A stretch of 64,000 nt of DNA from Ampullaceana balthica (Eukaryota; Mollusca; Gastropoda; Lymnaeidae): contig CALYLW010000168.1 of the NCBI GenBank assembly GCA_944989445.1, positions 1 through 64,000 on the forward strand. The letters are read 5' to 3'. A program made the position numbers and the translations under genes. Below the pieces are notes generated by a model that had not been told where the DNA came from, made no database searches, and saw only the letters and a list, made by a program, of their open reading frames with translations. Shown here one piece after another: positions 24,535 to 35,300 of the stretch. Each line of letters opens with the position of its first letter. Positions within the stretch are counted from its first letter, which is position 1.

Positions 24535-24955
24535 CACAAAACTGTTCCAGTGACTCCAAAAATTCAAAGTTTGAAAGTTATTGATTAGTAAGAGCCGAGC
24601 ACAGAGTATTAGAGAGATCAAATGATTGAGACTCGAGTGGCGCAAAGTCGTTTTTCTCTCACAATTTAAATGGGGTCGGCATCGGAAGTATTCGGAAGAA
24701 CGATTTCAACGCATGCGCAGAAAAGTCAAAACTAATACTACAGTAAAATGCAGTCGATAAATGATAATGGAGTCGTAATTGAAACGATTCGATATTATTA
24801 TTTTTTTTATATTATGAAATAAAAATTCCCGACTATCCTGAAAAATTCCTTACTAGAATGCTCAAATTCCCGGTTTTCACGACCGGGAAATTTATTCGAT
24901 AAATTCCCGACTATTTCCCGTTTTCCCGACTGTGTGGGGACCCTGATTCTTATAC

Positions 24956-25089
24956 CTGGTCAAAACCTGGGAATATGTAGTCAGCAAATTGAATCTCAGC
25001 AATGGCAGTGGCCCCAGTCAATGCAACACCTATCCCAAATGCAACTATACCCTGTTCGCTGAGTGGACTGTTAAATACACGGTCAGCAC
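24956..25089 (-). CDS. BCKDHB: BCKDHB exon 4
   Basis: 134 nt; the first two bases complete a Gly codon begun in exon 3 and the exon ends in phase 0. The peptide includes [36 protein letters not shown] and GFDQ, nearly identical to known E1-beta sequences. The donor is GTATAA, weaker at +5 than consensus. A transposon begins 10 nt downstream, so all but the first ten intron bases here are transposon DNA. Confidence 0.96.
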
Positions 25090-25719
25090 CTGAAGAAAAC
25101 AGCAACCAAGAATTAAAACCAATCAGGATAAGCTACCAAAAATAAAACATACAAGAAAGGGAACATATAAAAATGACATGTGGCTTTATTAAAGGAATCT
25201 GTCAAAATCCAGATATAATATGCACATTTTTTGTTTAGATCTACATACAACTAGGTCAATCATCATCAATTTAAAAAAACAACAATAAAGAAACTATAAT
25301 ATCCCCAACTCCCCCAACAACATCCAAACAATTTTTCCACTTACTTTTCCCACATCTAAACAATTTCTCCACATCTAAACAATTTCTCCACTTACTTTTC
25401 CCACATCTAAACTATCTATCTTGTGTTCTTTTCCCCATACTGACTGTAAGAAGCAAATCATTTTTGGTAAATCTCTCCCAACTCCCAAGCCTCTCTATGA
25501 GCCACACACTTATCTATTGCTTACCCGAGTAAATACAGCCTTTTCCCCATTTAGACCCACACAATCTCTAAGATAAAATATTTTATTTTTCAAAAAAAAT
25601 AATAACAAACAAAAAGATAATTAGAAATTCACTTCCGAGAGCAACGTAATTGATCATATGAGGACAAGATCTCTGTAAGACATGAATTGAATACCGCTTG
25701 GGGTATTTGAAATACATAC
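25090..25719. other. BCKDHB intron 3
   Basis: Intron with a short local repeat at about 25320-25425, where CCACATCTAAACAATTT(C/T)TCCAC occurs in three or four imperfect copies. No gene. Confidence 0.6.
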
Positions 25720-25788
25720 CATATTTCTCTTTCAGTCCCACACTACATCGGAAAACACCCCCAAAAGCGACATCTTCACCAAAGAGAA
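25720..25788 (-). CDS. BCKDHB: BCKDHB exon 3
   Basis: 69 nt. Two bases complete Val, 22 codons follow, and one base begins Gly. The peptide [19 protein letters not shown] is the E1-beta cofactor motif; the Glu of GED corresponds to the residue that contacts the thiamine ring in related enzymes. The acceptor is TTTTTTCAG and the donor GTATGT. Confidence 0.96.
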
Positions 25789-26367
25789 CTGAAAAAAGTT
25801 TAAATCAGTTTTTAAAAGAAACAAGAAATTATGAAATGATGTGTTTAGCCAAATGATCCCACATCTCAAATAAATGATTCCACCCCGTGCAGTTGAATCT
25901 TGGACCAGCAGTAGATACTCATTCAGAAGCCAACTGTTTTTAAAAATATTTTAGGGGAATAAGTGGAGGTGGTCAGGTTATGGACAGGTCATAAGAGATT
26001 TTATTTTAAAACAATTGTATTTTATTTACATTACCAAATTAATTATAATTTATCTATAATATTCGCTAAAATTTTTCCAAGCAACACACATATCCGTGAG
26101 AAAAATCCAGTTAGATTTTATTGCTGTATAGTTCAAGTTGAACATTATTTAAGACTCTTGGATCCTGAATTGTTATTTTAAAGTTAGTTTAAGTAAGTGC
26201 CCTAAATAAATAATGTCCTAATATTTATGCGCAAAAACCTCCCGTACTTCAAATGCATTACAAAGTTCTAAAACAAATTAGACATTTTCATCCCACATAG
26301 GAACCTGATCACATTTATCCATGATTTTTTAGAGAGGCCTTTTAGTTGTTCATAAATCTCAACAAAC
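25789..26367. other. BCKDHB intron 2
   Basis: 579-bp AT-rich intron with no repeat or gene that I can support; a short plus-strand open frame at 25963-26181 has no motif. Confidence 0.6.
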
Positions 26368-26445
26368 CTGCAGAAGAGTCTTTTGCTAGAGCTATGTCCA
26401 ATGCACTTGTTATTGATTGGAAAAAGTTCATCCGAGTGGTTTCAC
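26368..26445 (-). CDS. BCKDHB: BCKDHB exon 2
   Basis: 78 nt. Peptide ETTRMNFFQSITSALDIALA, then KDSSA, matching the MNLFQSxTSALD region at the start of the catalytic domain in known E1-beta proteins. The acceptor is TTTTCCTAG and the donor GTTTGT. It joins exon 1 at a split Gly codon. Confidence 0.95.
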
Positions 26446-26832
26446 CTAGGAAAATAACAGTAAACTTGTATTCAATATCCAAGACTGATTTTAAAGTATA
26501 TTGTTTGCCCAACATGTAGTTCATATACAAAACATCATTAAGTTTGCATTTTATCATTAGATCAGTAAAAAAAATTTTTAGGGACTGATTTAATGTGATT
26601 TTATGGTTTGGACCTAAAATGTAAACAACCAAAATTTAAAAATTACTTTATACTAAGGTTGTTAACGGTTAACCAGTTAACCGAACCTCAGATCAGGACC
26701 GGTCCATTTAATCGGAACTGGGTAACTTCATTAAGCCGCTATTAGCTTATTACCCGTAGTTAATTTTTTGTTGTGTTACAGAAGAATACCAGAGCCAATA
26801 CAGGAGCGATCGTGACATCAAAGCGTTTTCTT

Positions 26833-27645
26833 TAGGGCTGCAAAATTAACGATTAATTTCTCGTTTAGTCGTTAAAATTTTTTAACGATTGAATTTTTTA
26901 AAAAGATTAATCGACCACCACTTAAAAATGTACTGGAAGTCAAAAAGTAAAATATTTCGGCCGATAAATATAAACTAATTTCTGGACAATTACACGAACA
27001 TTTTGGTTTTGAACTATTGACTGATGTGAATTTTCAAAATGTTGATAAAAATTATTGTGTCCATTGAGAGAAATCGTTTGCCTATCATGCAATGTTTCCT
27101 ATAAGTCTAAGCTTCGTTGGTCCGTGTGCAAAGTTAAAAAAAACAACTAGTTTGTAAAGTTGCACAACGTCCATTTTTGTGCAATATTTTACAAAATTTG
27201 CTGCGCTGTGATTCTAAACTACTGCGTGGCGTTGGTAAAATATCTGCGCAGCTGCGCTGCTTAAAGGGAACATTGCTACCATGGTTCTAAAACTTCGCTT
27301 ACATATCACCTGCAAACCAAACATCCACTACAGTATCAGAAACTTCAGCTGAAACAGAATCTAAATGTAAACGATTGTTCAACTCAGCTGGTTATATTGT
27401 CAATAAGACCTGCTCATCTCTTGAACCTAATAATGTCAATACACTTGTCTGTTTGAGTTGTTGTTTAAAAAATGTCATATAAAGAAGACATTCCAGTGTT
27501 ATTTTGATTTTCGACAAGTACTATTACTATATGTTACTTATGACACCATAAAGGTCAATTTTTGGCTATAATCGAAATTAAAGATTAAAACAGTTAATTT
27601 TTCAAAAGTTAACGATTAAATTTAAATTAATCGTTAACAGCCCTA
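26833..27645. mobile_element. Nested hAT element (TAGGGCTG ends, GTTTTCTT duplication)
   Basis: 813-bp element starting TAGGGCTGCAAAATTAACG and ending in the complement of TAGGGCTGTTAACGATTAAT. It is flanked by a perfect 8-bp duplication GTTTTCTT (26825-26832 and 27646-27653). The homologous sequence at 30660-30675 has a single GTTTTCTT, so an empty site is visible in the same window. It carries a further dispersed repeat at 27110-27272. Confidence 0.93.
27110..27272. repeat. Dispersed 160-bp repeat inside nested hAT
   Basis: Second copy of the repeat at 11453-11612, ending GCTTAAAGGGAACATTG. Its position inside an element that itself sits inside another gives a third nesting level, although its own target duplication is not clear. 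Confidence 0.6.
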
Positions 27646-28435
27646 GTTTTCTTAATATTACGGTCTATAAATAATAAAAAAATACACTTCATCACTGTTA
27701 GTGGAATTCGGCTAGTGAACCATTTTTAATATTTTTTTTATTCGCTTAGTTGCCAAAGCATAGTACCAGAAGTAACACAGCGCAGCGCCAATATCACATT
27801 AGATTTCGTTTTTATATCAATAGTTGCCAGCTAAGTACGTGCACGTCAAAGGCATTAGACTTAAAATTACCACATTGATATAAAATTGTATGTTTAAAAA
27901 AAAATTCTGTGTGCGTTGGAAAAGGAGCATAGCACATGAGAGCTGAATGCAAGCAGGCAGTGATGTCACGTGACGTTTGATGTCACCATCGGACATCGCG
28001 AGGCAAAAATTTGATGCATTCTCTTGTTGGTTCTAAAATAATTTAGGAAAAATATGGACCGGACAGTAAAACTGGCTTTTTTTAACGGTTAACCGGTCCG
28101 CAAAAAGCAAACTGACTTGACAACATTTGATAACATGCCGTTTTAATACTTTTATAATATAAAAATTAAAAATTGAATATCATTACGGTTTACTTCTTTG
28201 TTCTGGGAATTTTAATTTTTTTTTAATTCGCTGTTTTGACGGCGCCTCTGAACTCTAGCGTCAGTACATCACTGACGCTTTGATGTCAAATCAGACAACG
28301 CGAGGCGAACATTTTTGCCATTCTCTTTTTGGTTTACAAAACATAGTAAAAATACGGACCAACGGTTAACCGGTCTTTTTTTGAACGGTTAACCGGTCCT
28401 CAAAAACGAGCGGTCTTAACAACCTTACTTTATAC

Positions 28436-29273
28436 AGAATCCTAAGGTTAATAAGACTCTCAGTCAAAAATGAAAGATATTCAATACTCATTCGCACATC
28501 AGAATCATGTCAAAAAAGCATGTCAAAAATTGACAAAAAAACTGTCATGGCAATTTTATAGGTGGGACATGTGGTGAGATTGGATATTTGTGTTTTACAT
28601 CACAGTAATCCAAAAAAAAGCCTAAACATACAGCATAATTTTCCTAACGTAACTGCAGCAATTTTGAATTTCAGACAGGCAGTGATTTAATTTTAACTTA
28701 TAATGTCCTATAAGGTTTTCAGTCCCATAAAGATTTCAAGTATATATTGCTATGAATTGGGTTATGAATTTAAAAAAATTGCTGAAAATGTATTTATTGT
28801 TATACTGACTTCATCTTTTAGGATAAGCTTATAGAATGGTTATTTTACGTATACAAAAGACTATCTTGAGTTCATTACTATTTTTATCTGTAGTTTAGTA
28901 CTAATTTTTTTGGATGAAAAGTTACACAAAATCACATCTTCAAAGAAAAGAAAAAAAATCCCACAAAACTTCGCGAAACAAGCAAAAGCACTAGCGGAAA
29001 GTAAACATTGACTTTTCCAGAAGTCGACTAAATCTTCTCTCACGCTATGAAGAGTTTTTACTTTGTATGATTTCATTACTAAAGAGAGCGCTATTGAGGC
29101 ATGCTTTACCGCGCTTCAGGATTAGAGGCAAGGCGTGCATTACCGCGCTTTAGGACGTTAAAAGTTAAATGAAGGGTATGAAAGTAAATTAATTCGTAAA
29201 ATTAAAATAACTTAACGCATTAGAGTTAGTGGTTTAAATGTAGTTCTGCATCATTCATTTTTGAAATTAAATA
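28436..29273. other. BCKDHB intron 1, unassigned part
   Basis: AT-rich intron. The sequence GCATTACCGCGCTT appears in two near-copies at about 29101 and 29133 (GCTTTACCGCGCTTCAGG and GCATTACCGCGCTTTAGG). Nothing else supported. Confidence 0.5.
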
Positions 29274-31117
29274 CAGTCGAAACCGGTTAAGTCGACGGCG
29301 TTGGGGTATGAAAAATGGCATCGAGATAACCGATAATCGAGTTAAAACGAAAACCAATATGGCGGCAAAATATTAACATGCGCTTGAAATTTCTTTATAT
29401 ACGTGTTGTGCGTTAATTAGTGATGGGCCGATTAATCAGAATCGCATCAGAATATACGAAATATCAATATAATGTTAAATTATGTGATATATTATATGAT
29501 GCGAAATGGAACGTCCTTGCCAGTATGATTTATGTAAATGAATTAGTGACTCGGCTCTGACTGAGGCTCTAGAGCGTTCATTTACTTGTTCGTCCTAGAA
29601 CTTTATTATTTCATGCTATTTACTACTAATACTAATGATGTAATTATAATTAAAGTCATAATCTTAGTGTAAGTTTATTACTAATAAATACCAAGGCATT
29701 TATTTGTATAAGGACCGAGGAAAACAATCAATATTCAAATAAATATATTTGTTAATAATTGACTATTATTACGCTATGACTAGTGTTTACCGTAGTTACG
29801 ACTATCGAACGGAACGACCGCTTACACTAATCTTTAAAAATGTTTAGGCTTATTTATTTAAGTTTTAAGTCTTTGGAGTTTAAATAATTTAATCAGCTGT
29901 TACTTCAATAAGCCAGTAATAGCTTTTTACCACGGAGTTCGTTTTTGTTGTGTTGAGCGACGGTGACTTCAAATTGCTTTCTCCCTATTCCAGTATCTAA
30001 ATAATATACACGTCATCACTATTAGTCTACTTCGCCTACTGCTAAGGAATGCTTTTTTAAAAATAATTTTAATTTGCTTAGTTGTCGAGGCACTGTATGA
30101 GAGCTTGATGTCAACCACGGTCAAAGGTCACGGCTACAATCGGACCGCTCTAAGTCAACTCAAAGGGGGGGGGGAGGAGGACAAGTTACGGAGTTTTCTA
30201 GTTAGGGATAATGAGGGTGGTGAGGCTAGAAGGCTTGAAAGGTCTTTGATGTTTATATAAAAGGAAGCCTCTTGCTTTGACATACCAATACAAGACCGCG
30301 AGAAGAGACACCTTCCCTCCCCCCCCCCACTGTTATACATCTACAGTGGGTTGGGGGAAAGAACATTTTTCTTTTTAAATTGAGTCAGAGCAAGCCTTGG
30401 TAAATGACCAGTGTAGCTCACCCCACCTAAACCCCACCGGTGGGGGGGGGGATCGTCGTGTGCGCTGCGAAATTCAATAATTCTGGCAAGTTGACGAGTG
30501 AAACATAATATGGTATTTAAATAAATTCCATCTTATTATGACTGTTTACTCCGTTTTATCAGAACTTAGTTGGTATATTAGCTTATTACCCGGAGTTAAT
30601 TTTTTGTTGTGTTATGGCAGAATACCAGAGCCAACACGCGAGCGAACGTGACATCAAAATCAAAGCGTTTTCTTAATAATAATAATATTCTGGTCTATAA
30701 ATATAAAAATACACGTCATCACTGTTTGTGGAGTTCGCTAGTGACCGATTTTTTTTTAAAAATGTATTCGCTTAGTTACCGAAGCATAGTACCAGAAGTA
30801 ACAGCGCTGAGCAAGCGGGCTGTGACGTCACCATCAGACCCTGGTGAAGCAGAAAATTGGTCCCTTCCCTTGGTTATAAAAAAATCATAGCTAACATTTT
30901 CAAAAGCTGGCGATTGGTCATGGGGATCGAGATAACCGTTAAGTGGCAAATTTGAACCTTTTTTGTGCTCGTGTTATGAGGTTTCGGCGACTTAGAAAAA
31001 TCGAATTAAACGACGAGAAAATGCTAAGACAAAGAGAGAATTTGGCGGTTCCAATGAAAAACGTCGCCATAATGGGATGGGCGAGTTAACCGAGCTCGAG
31101 TTAAGTGGGTTCGACTG
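29274..31117. mobile_element. pogo/Tigger-like non-autonomous element 1
   Basis: The ends are CAGTCGAAACCGGTTAAGTC on the left and, in complement, CAGTCGAACCCACTTAACTC on the right; TA on both sides (29272-29273 and 31118-31119) fits a TA target duplication. The end sequence resembles pogo/Tigger termini. The 1844-bp interior has no transposase. Two internal regions (about 29930-30120 and 30570-30800) look like diverged copies of each other, and the second is homologous to the hAT-like element at 26654. Confidence 0.8.
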
Positions 31118-31145
31118 TAACTTAATTTTGTTTATAAAAAATCAT

Positions 31146-31330
31146 TTTTATTTGCTAGGGAAATAATACTTTGATCCATAAAATAACAGCTGACCATCAC
31201 CATGCCATGCCATGACAGCAATATGATAAGCAGTAATAAACTTTGGATATATCCCAAATAAGCCAGTGGCAAAGACAGCGACCGTGACAGTATGACTTTG
31301 ACTCCTGGTAAACAAACTACCAAGAAGAGC
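31146..31330 (-). pseudogene. Possible coding fragment, unrecognised
   Basis: A minus-strand open stretch reads about 60 residues including TVAVFATGLFGIYPKFITAY, HIAVMAWHGDGQLLF and YGSKYYFPSK before TAA, with mixed hydrophobic composition that looks protein-like. AATAAA overlaps the stop codon, as at a 3' end. It is wedged in BCKDHB intron 1 between a pogo-like element (ending 31117) and a dispersed repeat (from 31350), and its upstream part merges into that repeat. It could be a retrocopy end, a gene relic or chance. I do not recognise it. Confidence 0.3.
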
Positions 31331-31349
31331 CAAGACCAAAATTGGATAA

Positions 31350-31830
31350 AGGGGCCATCCATAAATGATGTCATACACCAGTCACACATTTGTGACAAAG
31401 GGGGGAGTGGGGTTTTTAATAACTGTGATGTCACATCAAAACGTGCAACTTTAAATAAAAGTTATTCTACTTAAATATTGTATTGCTTATAATTTATTTA
31501 ATGACGTATTAAATGGCTTCATGCGTTCGAAAATATTAGAGTGCAGCCTTAAATAAATACATACTTAAATCAGTTGCGTAGCTAGGGATTTGTAGGGATT
31601 TTGGGGGCCCGAGGGGCTTGGCCTCTTTGGGAGCCCCCTCAAGTGGGGGACCAGGGGGACTTTCGAATTTGGACCCCCCTCCCATATCTACGCCGCTGAC
31701 TTAAATGACAATAAATTGATTTGAAACATGCTCATTTTCAAATAGGAAATACGACACGACTTTTATGGGGGGGGGAGCTTTGTGGCATCATATTTGAGGG
31801 GGAGCCTAACTTTTGATGATGAAGTGTGAT
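31350..31830 (+). repeat. Dispersed repeat copy 2, carrying a nested hAT
   Basis: Relative of 11024-11410 (GGGGCCATCCATAAATGATG at the left, CACACATTTGTGAC, AGAGTGCAGCCTTAAA, AACATGCTC). It is interrupted at 31571-31698 by a small hAT element. Confidence 0.7.
31571..31698. mobile_element. 128-bp hAT MITE with perfect 8-bp duplication
   Basis: Starts CAGTTGCGTAGCTAGG and ends CTACGCCGCTG (complement CAGCGGCGTAG). It is flanked by identical ACTTAAAT copies at 31563-31570 and 31699-31706. The sibling repeat at 11024-11410 has one uninterrupted CACTTAAATGAC, so the pre-insertion site can be read directly. No coding capacity. Confidence 0.94.
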
Positions 31831-32200
31831 TGAGGAAATCAGCCAAAATTGCGTGACTCATATTTATATATGGCATTATATGATTATATGGACAGTCCCA
31901 AAAGTAAAAGTTTCAAAGGCCTAAATCACTTTTGACCAAGCCAAAACTTGCCAAAACACTATCTACTACTCTTACTCAAAAAAGTGATAATTATAATTTA
32001 AGACAATATATAATAACTTTATTGAGAGCTTTTAGTTTAGTCACTATGTTTTTAAGTGAGTGAGATGCACTTTTCTTTTAGACTTAAGTCTAAGTCTAAG
32101 TTAGTAAGTTTAGTCTTTTAGTTTAGTTGGCTAGTAGTAGTAGTTTATCTGAACTGAGAACTGAATACTGTTACTTTTATGAATTAAATTGCTATCGTAC
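31831..32200. other. BCKDHB intron 1, 5' end
   Basis: Intron just downstream of exon 1. It contains TAAGTCTAAG-type short repeats near 32080-32125. No gene. Confidence 0.55.
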
Positions 32201-32354
32201 CAAACTCTCTCGGTGGCGTCTCGGGAACATATACAAAATGCATGCATCTTGCAGAAACTACTGTGTGATTTAAGATGGAAGAGCGCGGACATCTTTGTAG
32301 CAGAAAGGCTAACTGGCTAGCTGCTTTTCTGAGAGTCCCTAGTTTGGTAGCCAT
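32201..32354 (-). CDS. BCKDHB: BCKDHB exon 1 (start codon, mitochondrial leader)
   Basis: 154 nt from ATG at 32354. The leader MATKLGTLRKAASQLAFLLQ has Lys/Arg and no acidic residue, as expected for a mitochondrial targeting presequence. It is followed by a variable linker and then PETPPREFG, which aligns with the PREYG just before the E1-beta catalytic domain in vertebrates. The donor is GTACGA. An upstream in-frame Met (MLIK) exists, but MATKLG gives the cleaner leader. No clear TATA box. Confidence 0.9.
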
Positions 32355-35300
32355 TTTAATCAACAACCTTAATTTTGACTTGATAGTGAAAATAAAAATA
32401 GTATGTCACGTTTCAGACTTCAGCGTAAAAGATTGGGTCATTCATTAAAGATTTCGGCATTTAGTAATGGGAACTTTTTTCCCCATCCCATGCGAAAATG
32501 ATAGATTTATTATTGAAATCATTCATATTTTATTTTCAATCACCTGATCGTAAATCACTGTATATTTTAAAGACTCCCCTTCTACTTATATAATTAATTA
32601 TGAAAGATAATTGCGTCCTACGCTTATCCATGGTTTATTAGTTCTGTCTTGAATTTTATTAGTTTTGAATGTGTTTGATTGGTCAGAATTGAACACGTAC
32701 TTTCACATATTTTAAAATTAAAAACGAATAGCGCATAATTAATATTTATATGTAGCCTTTTAGTTTAGTTTTTTTCCCTTTTAAGTCCATTTAAAGAAAG
32801 AAAGAAGTAATAAGAAAATATCACAACCTAATTATTTTGATATCCTTTATTATTTTTTTTATATCTTATCTATTACAGTTACAGGTCCTTCTATAAAGAA
32901 GATGATTGCATCCTACGTTCTGATAAACTAATTGAATGTTTTATCACAATTCATTGTTTATAGCATTAATTTTGAAAAAAAGAATTTTATATTATAAAAA
33001 TAATAAATGATTCCACTTTTACTTAAATCTTACAGCATACTTCCAATATTTGTCAGTTCTATGCATGATTTAATCTAATCCAAAGCTTAGAGAAGAATTT
33101 TGGACCCCAGGAAAGGATAAGAATTTTCCACTGATCTTTTTGGGCACATTGTTTGGTGTCATCAATGCACTTCCCCAACCCATGTGCCCACCATGATTTT
33201 ATTTTTATTCTAGTACATATGCTTTTATTTTCATGGAGGTAGTAAAAATTTCAGCCATGCTTACCCTAGTGACCCACTGCTCTAGGGAAATTTAATCGAC
33301 ACAACTATATTTTATAGCCTTTTTGAAAATGCTAAAGCATGAATTTTTTAAGACTTTTATTTGATAGATGACTTTATGTTAACAAACATACTTCAATAAA
33401 CATACATCAGGGACTCCCAACCATGTCATGCAACTTAAGCAATCTCAAAAATCAATATTCCCTAACCTCCAATGCCTTGCCTGATGTATGGATCTACGTA
33501 TTATTTTTAATTAATTATTTTTTAACATTAAAATATTTTAAGAAATATTTATACCAAATAATGTTTTGTTTCAAATATTTTATTACATTCATTCTAATTC
33601 TAGTGAAGGTGAAATGTTTCAAAAGAATAAACAAAATAAAAAGGAATTATTATCACTGAAAATAAAAAACAACACATTTAATGATAATTACAACCAATTG
33701 TATTTTAGACAGGTTATGTTAAAGTTTCCAAAATCATCAAACTAATTTTAATAAATAATGACATGGACAGATGCTAACTTATATATTCTCTGTAAAAAAA
33801 ATCATACTCACATTAACTGGGATAGAACAAAAAATGAATCTAATACCTTTATGTTCTGTAACGATTTGATTTACTTATGGACTTGCTCCCCTTTCCAGCT
33901 ATCGGTACAGGAAAAGACAATGACAAGAGTGGCAATTCCAGTAATTGAGAAACACAGCTTGAAAATTATAAGCGAGAAAATAGTTTGGGGACAATTTTTT
34001 TAAAGAAGAAATATGTTAAATATTTAATTTTTTAAATTATTTTTTTAAAATATTTATTAAGGAAAAGAAAATGTAAAGAGAAACTGCAAGAGAATAAGAT
34101 TAACATTATTTTATAAGGATAATTATATTTTCTATTACCATTTCCTTTAGCACAAAATTCCATTCAAACAAAGTTCAATCTAAGATTTTTCTTTGAAAAA
34201 AAACTCTGCAACCTTGAAATAAAGCAAGTATGACTAGATAACTTCCTGGTGAAAAGATTTACATCAATTCTTTCATGAAGACTAGGAGGGCTACCAAATT
34301 ATTTATGAAAATGTTTGTTGACATGAAGAATATCAACATCCATATCATTGTTACATTTGTTCATAAACAAAAAACAGTGATATAATAATTAGATTTTTTT
34401 TAAAATGGCCAATGATAGCAGAAATGTATAATCAACTTTACTTTAATTACCCTACCAGAATAAGAGAGGGATTTGATATGACCCTTTTGGCTGTAAGATG
34501 ATCAATGATTAACATTAACAACCTTTGTAACTGTAAACTATTGATGTAAGTGTAAGCAGTGAAACAGCTTACAAATGAATATATATTGTAAAAGTATTTG
34601 GCACATATACAGATTTAAAGTTGTGAGTTTTTGTGCAAATTCTGCCACTGTATGTTTAATCTTCTTGGTTCTTAATATAAATAAATTCATAATTTCAATC
34701 AGTAAAAACATACTACGCTTGTATTTATAAATTTACCTCATATTATATAATTCCTTTGGTAATTTAATTTCATAGATGTAATATGAAGCAAATATTTAAT
34801 TAAAACTCTCTACATTGATCAATCAAAACTCAAAATGACTGAAACTGAAACCACAGTAAATTGTTACTAAAACACTGATATTGCTTGAAATCAAGTACAT
34901 AAATTGGATGGATCATGAAATGTTGAAGTAGATAAATTTCATCTAAACTAAAAAAAATAATAAAAACTGAAAAGAAATAAAAAGTTATATTTCTCTTGAA
35001 AATATACACTCAATGAACCATGCATGGTATAAGTGCAACAATGCAACACGTCACAACCAATAGAAACTTTTCTGTTAAGATGACTTTTAAAATGATTTTA
35101 TAAAATCATACTAAAAATAAATAAGAGTAAGAGACTTTACAATTTAAAAAAGCACCAAGTTTTTCATTTCCAGCCATTTGTAATTTCTGTATGGAATTTT
35201 AAATAACTGTACCAGGAACAAGTAATTATTTTTCTTGATCTATTTAGTCTTACATTAGTTACTAAGTAAAAATTAGAATAAACTTTAACCTCAAGTAATT

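Larger units (their letters stand above)
21138..24945 (-). mobile_element. Apparently intact hAT-like DNA transposon in BCKDHB intron 4
   Basis: 3808-bp element. The left end is CAGGGTTCCCACA and the right end in complement is CAGGGTCCCCACA (12 of 13 identical). Both flanks carry ATTCTT (21132-21137 and 24946-24951), a 6-bp duplication. The subterminal regions hold repeated TTCCCAACT/ATTCCTGAC motifs on the left and ATTCCCGAC/TTTCCCG motifs on the right, likely transposase-binding sites. It encodes a 781-residue transposase without stops or frameshifts, preceded by a candidate 5' UTR intron. The protein has hAT features, but hAT elements usually make 8-bp duplications, so the 6-bp flank is odd; an IS3EU-type or other superfamily is possible. 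It sits only 10 bp inside the intron from the exon 4 donor. Confidence 0.9.
26654..28427. mobile_element. hAT-like element (TAAGGTTGTTAA ends) in BCKDHB intron 1
   Basis: The ends are inverted TAAGGTTGTTAA, flanked by a perfect 8-bp duplication CTTTATAC (26646-26653 and 28428-28435). Length is 1774 bp including a later hAT insertion at 26833-27645. CGGTTAACCGGTC motifs recur near both ends and at about 28085. No coding capacity. The interior (about 26735-26832 and 27646-27800) is clearly homologous to 30570-30800 inside a pogo-like element with different ends. Confidence 0.88.
20222..32354 (-). other. BCKDHB: BCKDHB gene, exons 1-5 (5' half; gene-level entry)
   Basis: Five minus-strand exons (32354-32201, 26445-26368, 25788-25720, 25089-24956, 20377-20222) join in phase to 197 codons from a start ATG. 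The product is the E1-beta subunit of the branched-chain 2-oxoacid dehydrogenase complex. With E1-alpha it forms the thiamine-diphosphate-dependent decarboxylase that commits leucine, isoleucine and valine skeletons to breakdown in the mitochondrial matrix. The identification rests on family motifs remembered from vertebrate [24 protein letters not shown](A/G)[19 protein letters not shown] and [14 protein letters not shown](L/I)K. The family is about 390 residues long, so roughly the C-terminal half is missing here. Introns 1 and 4 are packed with transposons. It lies about 3.1 kb downstream of the membrane-protein gene in the same orientation. Confidence 0.93.
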
